Shown: one piece after another, positions 7,442 through 12,058 of the stretch
Layout: every line of letters starts with the position of its first letter
Position numbering within the stretch: the stretch's first letter is position 1
Source: CAYLSV01 sp964386435
GTDB taxonomy: Bacteria > Planctomycetota > Phycisphaerae > Tepidisphaerales > Tepidisphaeraceae
DNA length: 12,058 bases
Assembly (NCBI GenBank): GCA_964386435.1
Contig: CAYLSV010000103.1
Span: 1-12,058, forward strand
Direction of reading: 5' to 3'
The notes under the pieces: generated by a model
Seen by the model: the letters and a program-made list of their open reading frames with translations, nothing else
Databases searched by the model: none
Told to the model about the DNA's origin: nothing
Program-made: the position numbers and the translations under genes

Positions 7442-8380
7442 ATGCCCCACCCGCCCGGCGTGATCGAGAGCGACCAGTTCTGCACCTGCGGCTACAACCT
7501 GCACGGGCAGGTTGTCACGATCGACGAGCGGCTGGAGATGCCGGTGATCCGCTGCCCCGAGTGCGGCCGCTGGCACCCCGCCGGCCACGGCTCCAGCGCC
7601 ACCCGCCCGTGGCTCCGCCGCCTGGCGGCCGTGCTGCTGCTGGTGTGGGTGCTGATCTTGTGCCTAAGCGGTCTGGCGACGGCCGGCACGACCTTGGGCC
7701 TGATGATCGGCTGGTTTGAGGAACACACCACCAACGCCTACATCCACCCGACCGACGGCCGGTTGATTGAGGAACGGGTCCTCCGGACTGACAAGAGAGC
7801 CGGCCCGGCGCCGCCGAGGATGTTCGACTTCAATGGCCAGGAGGTGCTCGCGCCGGAGTCCGTCCGCCGAATCGTCTACACCCGGACCGACGAGCCGGTG
7901 GTTGACGTTCCCGCCGGAACAACCATTTGGCGGTTCGCCAACCGGGGTGCAGTCGGCCGGTGGAAGTTTGACCCGCAGGACTCGCAATACCAGGCCCTGC
8001 CGCATTGGGGTTTTACCGCCACCTTCATCGTTGGGTTCCTGATAACCGGCTTGGTGCTCGGCACGCTGCAGTCGGCGATGCTATGGCACTTGCGTGGGCC
8101 TGCTGAAACGCTCCCGCTGACGCTTGTTGTCGGTTCCGTCCTGCTGATGCTCGGGCTGGTCATCGGCTTCAACGTCTCGTACTTCGCGCACGCTCTTGAC
8201 GCACTGGTGCTCGGCGTCCTCGTCGTGCTCGCCCCACTGCTGATCGGGTGGCTGCTGGCGTTGAGGTTCGGCCGGCCGGTGGCCCGGCAGGTGATTCGGC
8301 TGCTCGTGCCGCCGGGGCCGCGGCAGGCGTTGGCGCATCTCTGGCACGCCGACGGCAAGTCGCCCGGCGCGGCGGCGTGA
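7442..8380 (+). CDS. Zinc-ribbon membrane protein, unknown function
   Basis: Not recognised beyond its architecture. The N-terminus carries a probable zinc ribbon, Cys14-x-Cys16-GYNLHG ... Cys38-PE-Cys41-G, a version often seen at the start of planctomycete membrane proteins (from general familiarity). It is followed by one long hydrophobic segment (about 60-92), a hydrophilic loop of about 95 residues (93-188), and three more membrane segments (about 190-216, 225-247 and 252-275). The C-terminal tail has two basic stretches. The loop has no cysteines and no motif I can name. The weak AGAAG before ATG may serve as the ribosome site. It is a single-gene unit, divergent from the solute-binding protein gene and followed by the 310-base repeat-rich gap. 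Confidence 0.75.
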   Translation: MPHPPGVIESDQFCTCGYNLHGQVVTIDERLEMPVIRCPECGRWHPAGHGSSATRPWLRRLAAVLLLVWVLILCLSGLATAGTTLGLMIGWFEEHTTNAYIHPTDGRLIEERVLRTDKRAGPAPPRMFDFNGQEVLAPESVRRIVYTRTDEPVVDVPAGTTIWRFANRGAVGRWKFDPQDSQYQALPHWGFTATFIVGFLITGLVLGTLQSAMLWHLRGPAETLPLTLVVGSVLLMLGLVIGFNVSYFAHALDALVLGVLVVLAPLLIGWLLALRFGRPVARQVIRLLVPPGPRQALAHLWHADGKSPGAAA

Positions 8381-8398
8381 CCATGTAGCTGAGACGGT

Positions 8399-8551
8399 GT
8401 GCGTAGCCCCGCCGCCACGCGGCGGTGGGGGCCGGGCGTGTGTCGGGCTGCCGAAGAAGTGTCACCGCAGCCCGTCACCTTCGCCCGCAGCTCGCTCGGA
8501 CCATCTTCGTCAACACCGCCCCCACCGCAGCGTAGCAGCGGGGTTACGCAC
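8399..8551. repeat. REPIN-like inverted-repeat element
   Basis: Two 34-base arms (8399-8432 and 8518-8551) are inverted copies of one another with 30 of 34 positions matching. The arms are separated by 85 bases. The left arm is itself a hairpin: CCCCGCCGCC (8407-8416) pairs with GGCGGTGGGG (8421-8430) around ACGC with one wobble. Two hairpin-forming units facing each other across a short spacer are the hallmark of REPIN/BIME elements. A MITE or a structured RNA is an alternative. No target-site duplication is obvious. Confidence 0.65.
8440..8478. repeat. Inner stem-loop of the inverted-repeat element
   Basis: CGGGCTGC (8444-8451) pairs perfectly with GCAGCCCG (8467-8474) around a 15-base loop. 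After a T-T mismatch, GTG (8440-8442) pairs with CAC (8476-8478), so 11 of 12 pairs form. It sits in the spacer of the larger inverted repeat, so the whole 153 bases could fold as a three-way structure. Confidence 0.5.
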
Positions 8552-8579
8552 TTCGTTCGACGTTCGCCCTCACCGATTG

Positions 8580-8627
8580 GTTGCTAGCACGCTTGCTTGC
8601 TCGCGAGCTTGCGAGCGTGCTAGCAAC
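8580..8627. repeat. 48-base palindrome with GCNN periodicity
   Basis: The sequence from 8580 to 8627 is almost its own reverse complement. Of 24 possible pairs only two (8597/8610 and 8598/8609, T-T) fail and one is a G-T wobble. From 8583 to 8626 it is also an unbroken run of eleven tetranucleotides of the form GCNN. The centre is CTCGCGAG. It ends 63 bases before the ParA start codon. It could be an operator or centromere-like site for the downstream RHH protein, or one copy of a dispersed palindromic repeat. Confidence 0.75.
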
Positions 8628-8690
8628 TTCCTCGACCCCGCCGGCTTTGACTGGTGAATCGGCCGGGTGCGTGCCGATGCTTTGGGCAGC

Positions 8691-9389
8691 ATGATCTTCG
8701 CTGTCGTGAATCAAAAGGGTGGGGCGGGCAAGACGACGCTCGCCGTGCATTTGGCCCTGTACCTCGCCGACGCGGGGAACACGGTCGCCTTCGTCGACAA
8801 CGACCCGCAGCAGAGCGCGAGCCGCTGGATCGAGGCTGCCGAGCCGGGGATCACGCTCCGCCGAATCACCGAGGCCAAGCCGCTGGTCGGGGAGCTGGAG
8901 GCACTGCGGGCATCGCACGACTGCGTCGTCTGCGACGGCTCGCCGCGACTCAACGACCAGACGCACGTGCTCATGTACTTCGCCGACCGCGTGCTCATCC
9001 CCGTGCTGCCAAGCGCGCTGGACGTGCAGGCGACGCTGGAGACGAAGCAGGCAATCGATCGCGTGGCCGCCGCCCGGTCGGCCGATGGGCAGCAACCGCC
9101 CCGCGTCACCGTGGTGCTGAACAAGGTCCGCGCCATCAGCGAGCAGGGCAAGCTGGTCGGCAAGGTGTTGCGTGACCTCGGCCTGCCGATCGCCCGCGGC
9201 AAGCTGGGGTTGCGGGACGCCTTCGGCAAGGTCGTCATCGACGACACGAGCGTCACACGCGCGGCCCGCGTGAAGAAGCCGAACAAAGGCGCGGTGCAGG
9301 CCGCGGCTGATTTGCAGGCGGTGTTCGACGAAGTCGTGCCCGCCGAGTTGATTCAAAACAACAAACCATCCCGCCGCGCCGCGGCCTGA
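8691..9389 (+). CDS. ParA-like partition ATPase (small, type Ib size)
   Basis: Deviant-Walker ATPase of the ParA/MinD family, 232 residues. Such proteins form ATP-dependent dimers on the nucleoid or membrane and position plasmids, chromosome origins or protein cargo. Visible motifs are the deviant Walker A KGGAGKTT (9-16, signature Lys9), Walker A' VDNDPQQSASRW (35-46), and the Walker B equivalent CVVCDG (78-83, Asp82). The start is set at ATG 8691 because the core strand MIFAVVNQKGG begins there, as in short ParAs; GTG 8667 would add eight residues of unlikely sequence. It lacks the N-terminal DNA-binding domain of type Ia ParAs. No membrane-binding amphipathic C-terminus of the MinD kind is evident. 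The RHH-like gene follows after 13 bases, making a typical parA-parB-like pair. Whether the cargo is DNA or protein cannot be told. Confidence 0.9.
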   Translation: MIFAVVNQKGGAGKTTLAVHLALYLADAGNTVAFVDNDPQQSASRWIEAAEPGITLRRITEAKPLVGELEALRASHDCVVCDGSPRLNDQTHVLMYFADRVLIPVLPSALDVQATLETKQAIDRVAAARSADGQQPPRVTVVLNKVRAISEQGKLVGKVLRDLGLPIARGKLGLRDAFGKVVIDDTSVTRAARVKKPNKGAVQAAADLQAVFDEVVPAELIQNNKPSRRAAA

Positions 9390-9402
9390 AAGGAACCAAA
9401 CC

Positions 9403-9783
9403 ATGCAAGACACCAACGACGTGAACACCGACCGCGCCGCCGCGTTGCTCGCCAACATCCAGCGGACCGTCGGCACGCCCAAGCCAGCCGAGCCGGAGCA
9501 GCCCGCTTCGGCCAAGAAAAAGCCCGCCCGCCGCGCCTCGGCCCCGAAGCCGACGAGCGTCGACGAGGCCGGCGAGGAGAACGTCTCGATGCAGATCAGC
9601 CTCAACCCCGGCAAGGGGCAGCGGGTCGTCTACATCCGCGTCGACAAAACCCTCGCCGACCGGCTACAACTCATTGCTTTCCAGAACAAGATCGCCGGCG
9701 GCGACGGCCCGACGACCGTCAACGAGATCGGCATCGAAGCTCTCACCGCCTGGCTCAACGGCCACACCCGCCAAGCCGCCTGA
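9403..9783 (+). CDS. Putative ribbon-helix-helix ParB-like partner of ParA, 126 residues
   Basis: Probable DNA-binding partner of the upstream ATPase. The C-terminal part matches the ribbon-helix-helix pattern: a strand QRVVYIRV (73-80), helix A DKTLADRLQLIAFQNK (81-96), a turn with GGDGP, then helix B TTVNEIGIEALTAWL (104-118). The N-terminal 60 or so residues look disordered and basic (KKKPARR near 38-44) after a short conserved-looking start (RAAALLANIQRTVG, 11-24). In type Ib systems the flexible N-terminus of the ParG/Omega-like protein stimulates ParA ATPase; Arg11, Arg21 or nearby basic residues are candidates. AAAGGA (9389-9394) is a good ribosome site. The fold call is by eye from sequence pattern, and a non-DNA cargo adaptor (McdB-like) remains possible. 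Confidence 0.75.
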   Translation: MQDTNDVNTDRAAALLANIQRTVGTPKPAEPEQPASAKKKPARRASAPKPTSVDEAGEENVSMQISLNPGKGQRVVYIRVDKTLADRLQLIAFQNKIAGGDGPTTVNEIGIEALTAWLNGHTRQAA

Positions 9784-9795
9784 CACGCGGCGGTG

Positions 9796-9820
9796 GTGGG
9801 GCGGCCTCACTCCGCCCCGC
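9796..9820. terminator. Hairpin between convergent genes, over the phoU stop
   Basis: GTGGGGCGG (9796-9804) pairs with CCGCCCCGC (9812-9820), nine pairs including one wobble, around the loop CCTCACT, which contains the phoU stop codon (9807-9809). The two converging genes end only 23 bases apart, so this is the likely shared stop signal. No T-tract is present. Confidence 0.45.
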
Positions 9821-10511
9821 GCCGCGCCTCGGGGCGGTGGCGGTGGATCTCACCCGTCTCGACGTACAGCACGTTCTCGGCGATGTTCGTCGCATGGTCG
9901 CCAATTCGCTCAAGGTTCTTGGCGATCATCAGCAGGGCGATGTCCTGCCGCACGCAGTGGGCGTGGGCGCGGGCGTCGTCGGGCAACCGGTTCATCACCG
10001 CCTGCAGCACCTGCACGTACATCGCGTCCACCGCCGCCTCCCCACCAAGCACCCGGCGGGCCGAGTCGGCGTCGCCAACGTTGAACGCGGCAATGGCCTG
10101 CGCCAGCTGCGCCACCGCCAAGTCGCCCAGCTCCTTCATCGTCGGCGGCACGTCCACGGGCGGGATATCCAGATCGGCCCGCTCCTCCACCAGAGGCCGC
10201 GTCGCCGCGACGATGTTCACCGCACAATCGCCCACCCGCTCCACGTCGCCGTTGGCTTTGATGATCGTGGCGACCATGCGCAGATCCGTCGCCGCAGGGT
10301 GCTGCATGGCCAGAAAGTTCAACGCCGCCCGCTCCAGCGCCACCTCGTCGGTGTTGATCCGGTCGTCGGCCCGCAGCACCTTCCTCGCCAGCCCCGGCTT
10401 GACCTCGATGGCCACCCGCACCGCCCGCTCGGCCGCTTGCAGCGCCCGCGCAGCCACCCGTGCGAACTGCTCCCGCAAAGCTTCCAACCGTTGATCCAGT
10501 AATGATGGCAT
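9807..10511 (-). CDS. phoU: PhoU-family phosphate regulator
   Basis: Cytoplasmic all-helical protein that in characterised bacteria links the Pst phosphate transporter to the PhoR sensor kinase and damps phosphate uptake. The 234 residues form the two usual three-helix bundles, each with its metal-binding signature: DVERVGDCAVN (89-99) and NLERIGDHATN (199-209). The ATG at 10511 is preceded by AAGG a few bases upstream. It lies 27 bases after the epimerase gene on the same strand and is probably co-transcribed with it. Unusually, no pst, phoB or phoR gene is adjacent within the window. Length and both motifs make the family assignment secure; the exact role as a Pst regulator is inferred. Confidence 0.93.
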   Translation of the reverse strand: MPSLLDQRLEALREQFARVAARALQAAERAVRVAIEVKPGLARKVLRADDRINTDEVALERAALNFLAMQHPAATDLRMVATIIKANGDVERVGDCAVNIVAATRPLVEERADLDIPPVDVPPTMKELGDLAVAQLAQAIAAFNVGDADSARRVLGGEAAVDAMYVQVLQAVMNRLPDDARAHAHCVRQDIALLMIAKNLERIGDHATNIAENVLYVETGEIHRHRPEARRGAE

Positions 10512-10538
10512 ACCAACCCTTGGGTAGAAACGCCAAGG

Positions 10539-11453
10539 TTAGGCATCCTCTGCCGCGACCAGATCCGCCACCCGCCGCTGCGGCCGCCAATCGAGGTGGG
10601 CGAAAAGCTTGTCGGTGCTCATGAGCGTTTCCACTCCAGCCGGCACCGTCGGCCGTTCCGCCGTCGAGCCGTGCCACCGCTCGGCATCCGGTTCGGGTGC
10701 GGCGGCCACCAGCTCGGCGAACGAGTGGGGCGTCATCAGATCCGGCCCGGCGATGTTGAACGCCTCGAACCCCGTCACGGGCTTGGCGAGCAGCCGCGCC
10801 ACCGCCTCGTTCACGTCCGCCGCCGCCACGGCGCACCCAAGGTCGGGCACTTCCGTCGCCGGCCGGTGCCACAGCATTTTCAACCACCGGATCGAGTGCC
10901 CCGACACCACCGCCGGCATTCGCAACGCCGCCACGCTCAGCCCAAACCGCTCGGCAAAGAAGCGGCACATCCGCTCATTGTTGATCTTGCTCACGGCATA
11001 CACGTTGCCGCCGCGTTGCGGGTGCCGCTCCGTCACCGGAATCGACTCGGGCATCAGAAATGGTTTGCCGCAGAACCCGTACGTTTGAGCCGTTGATGCG
11101 TAAACGATCTGCCGGACCCCGTGCTGCTGCGCGGCCGTGAGCACGTTGCCGCAGATGGTCGCGTTCTCGGCCAGCACCTGCTCCATCAGCCCCGACCGCG
11201 CGTTCGACAATTCCCCGAAATGCACCACCGCCCCAACACCCGCCAGCAGGTGATCAAAGGTCTCCCGCCGCCGCAGATCCGCAAACACCCACGCCCCCGT
11301 CTCGTCCGACGAACGCCCTCGGCCCTGCCGATCGATCGCCACCACCTCCACCCCTCGCCCTCGCAACTCATCCACGATCCCACTGCCCACCGCCCCGTTC
11401 GCCCCGGTCACCATGATCCGCCCGACTCTGCCCAGATCCAGAAGCTCGCTCAT
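10539..11453 (-). CDS. NAD-dependent epimerase/dehydratase (extended SDR)
   Basis: Rossmann-fold oxidoreductase of the extended short-chain dehydrogenase group, which typically acts on nucleotide sugars. With the start at ATG 11453 it has 304 residues. The cofactor loop is TGANGAVG (16-23). Asp41 ending the second strand (VVAIDRQ) points to NAD. The active site is Ser120/Thr121 in YASTAQTYG with Tyr152-x-x-x-Lys156 (YAVSK). The region after 180 (RMPAVV, FNIAGPD) is the substrate lobe. A GTG at 11462 would add three residues. No Shine-Dalgarno is visible. The start lies inside the 3' end of the upstream membrane-protein frame, and phoU follows after 27 bases. The substrate cannot be told from sequence. 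Confidence 0.88.
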   Translation of the reverse strand: MSELLDLGRVGRIMVTGANGAVGSGIVDELRGRGVEVVAIDRQGRGRSSDETGAWVFADLRRRETFDHLLAGVGAVVHFGELSNARSGLMEQVLAENATICGNVLTAAQQHGVRQIVYASTAQTYGFCGKPFLMPESIPVTERHPQRGGNVYAVSKINNERMCRFFAERFGLSVAALRMPAVVSGHSIRWLKMLWHRPATEVPDLGCAVAAADVNEAVARLLAKPVTGFEAFNIAGPDLMTPHSFAELVAAAPEPDAERWHGSTAERPTVPAGVETLMSTDKLFAHLDWRPQRRVADLVAAEDA

Positions 11454-12058
11454 GGTGGCCACAGTACGCCGGGTACGTGCGGGCCAGAATCAGGAGCAGG
11501 GTGCGGACGAGCAGGGCGACGGCGAGGAGTTCGCACGTTTCCTCGGCAGTGACGATCAGCGGGTAGAGCAGCGAGCGGCCGTCGCCGCCGTTCGCAGTGG
11601 CGGCGTCGAGGGCGAGGCCGCCGGCGTATTCGAGGCCGAGGGCGCCGGTGACGAACAGCACGCCGCAGGCGAGCAGCCGTCGGCGGGCCGGAGCGGGAAG
11701 TTGCCGGAGCATGGGCACAAGTGCCGCGAGCAGCACGAGCGCCGCCAAACCGTACGGCACGATCCAGATGTACTGCAGCCAACTTTCCAGCTCGGTGGTC
11801 TGCCGCAAATAGGCTTCGAGGCGCTCGTGGATTTGCGCAACTTCGTCGAGGGCGACCCACGCCAGCGCGGCGGCGAACAGCAGCCACGCCCGGCGATGAG
11901 GCCGAGCCTCAGCGGCGATCGCCCACGCCAGCCCGGCGGCGAGCAGCAGTTGGGCGGCGGCGAAGCACGTCGGGAAGTTCAGCTCGCGGTCGAGGTGGAA
12001 CCACTGGTCGATCGCCCGTTGCAACGTGCCCGACAACGGCAGCCAGCCGAGACTCGCC
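11368..12058 (-). CDS. Multi-helix integral membrane protein, 5' end outside the window
   Basis: The frame is open to the window edge (reading ASLGWLPL before a TTG at 12036), so the start is outside. The visible part begins with HLDRELNFPTCFAAAQ, then carries about five membrane helices separated by short loops. Two acidic-histidine signatures sit near helix ends: LDEVAQIHERL after the second helix and AEETCELLAVALL in the last. I have seen this LDE...HE plus EE..E layout in uncharacterised membrane proteins of actinobacteria and planctomycetes; the residues could bind a metal, but no function is known. The last 28 or so residues overlap the epimerase gene by 86 bases and turn into Gly/Arg/Ser-rich filler, so the C-terminus is suspect. 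Confidence 0.75.
   Translation of the reverse strand, partial: ASLGWLPLSGTLQRAIDQWFHLDRELNFPTCFAAAQLLLAAGLAWAIAAEARPHRRAWLLFAAALAWVALDEVAQIHERLEAYLRQTTELESWLQYIWIVPYGLAALVLLAALVPMLRQLPAPARRRLLACGVLFVTGALGLEYAGGLALDAATANGGDGRSLLYPLIVTAEETCELLAVALLVRTLLLILARTYPAYCGHHERASGSGQSRADHGDRGERGGGQWDRG

Larger units (their letters stand above)
8381..8690. other. 310-base gene-free, symmetry-rich intergenic region
   Basis: No credible gene is seen on either strand; the open frames across it translate the repeats into low-complexity Pro/Arg/Gly. It holds three separate symmetric structures (8399-8551, 8440-8478 inside it, and 8580-8627), listed on their own. The last 63 bases before the ParA start contain TTGACT (8647-8652), which resembles a -35 box but has no matching -10. 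Confidence 0.7.

Noticed and set aside
8580..8627. Palindrome as a canonical chromosomal parS
   Set aside because: It bears no resemblance to the TGTTNCACGTGAAACA consensus, and the partner gene is RHH-like, not a ParB with a helix-turn-helix domain.
8397..8657. 86-codon plus-strand frame in the repeat-rich gap
   Set aside because: Its translation is the repeat sequence itself, with no ribosome site and no protein-like composition.
8647..8675. TTGACT as the parA promoter
   Set aside because: No acceptable -10 box lies 16-18 bases downstream; one half-site in isolation is not evidence.
8544..9614. 356-codon minus-strand frame across the palindrome and ParA
   Set aside because: It is antisense to ParA and the RHH gene, and its C-terminal end simply translates the palindrome (ASSRASKRASN-like).
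1..12058. tRNA or rRNA genes, CRISPR array, insertion sequence, known defence or secondary-metabolite genes
   Set aside because: No cloverleaf-like or rRNA sequence, no regularly spaced direct repeats, and no transposase, nuclease, helicase or biosynthetic core motifs were found on either strand.

Overview
The window is GC-rich (roughly two thirds G+C by eye) bacterial chromosomal DNA. The best guess for the source is a planctomycete, possibly of the Phycisphaerae type. The reasons are a secreted prenyltransferase-repeat/DUF4159 protein, a membrane protein with an N-terminal CxCGYNL...CPECG zinc ribbon, many short hairpin-forming intergenic repeats, and short operons of unknown small genes. 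This is inferred from familiar family traits; no marker gene proves it. There is no rRNA, tRNA, CRISPR array or transposase, and no recognisable defence island.

Layout. (1) Positions 1-3423, + strand: a membrane-anchored S49 peptidase of the SppA type (5' end probably outside the window), followed 27 bases later by a 769-residue exported protein with a prenyltransferase-like alpha-toroid and two DUF4159-like halves. (2) 3424-3549: a convergent gap holding a large imperfect hairpin. (3) 3550-5385, - strand: aspS, a bacterial-type AspRS with the GAD insertion; a histidine at the anticodon-recognition position suggests a non-discriminating enzyme. (4) 7358 down to 5569, - strand: a compact four-gene set. 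A lipoprotein solute-binding protein is coupled by an ATGA overlap to a 43-residue one-helix membrane peptide, followed by two unrecognised small genes (85 and 126 residues). A perfect 10-bp hairpin lies between this set and aspS. (5) 7442-8380, + strand: a zinc-ribbon membrane protein, divergent from the previous set. (6) 8381-8690: 310 gene-free bases rich in symmetry, with a 153-base inverted-repeat element and a 48-base palindrome built from eleven GCNN tetranucleotides. (7) 8691-9783, + strand: a small ParA ATPase and, 13 bases later, a 126-residue protein whose C-terminus looks like a ribbon-helix-helix DNA-binding fold. This resembles a type Ib partition cassette. (8) 12058 down to 9807, - strand: a partial multi-helix membrane protein, an extended-SDR NAD-dependent epimerase/dehydratase, and a PhoU regulator with no pst genes nearby.

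Most of the content is ordinary housekeeping. The part most likely to be undescribed is the ParA/RHH pair together with the palindromic region just upstream, which could be a chromosomal partition or cargo-positioning system with its own DNA site. Next is the SBP-microprotein-85aa-126aa set, in which three of the four genes are unrecognised.
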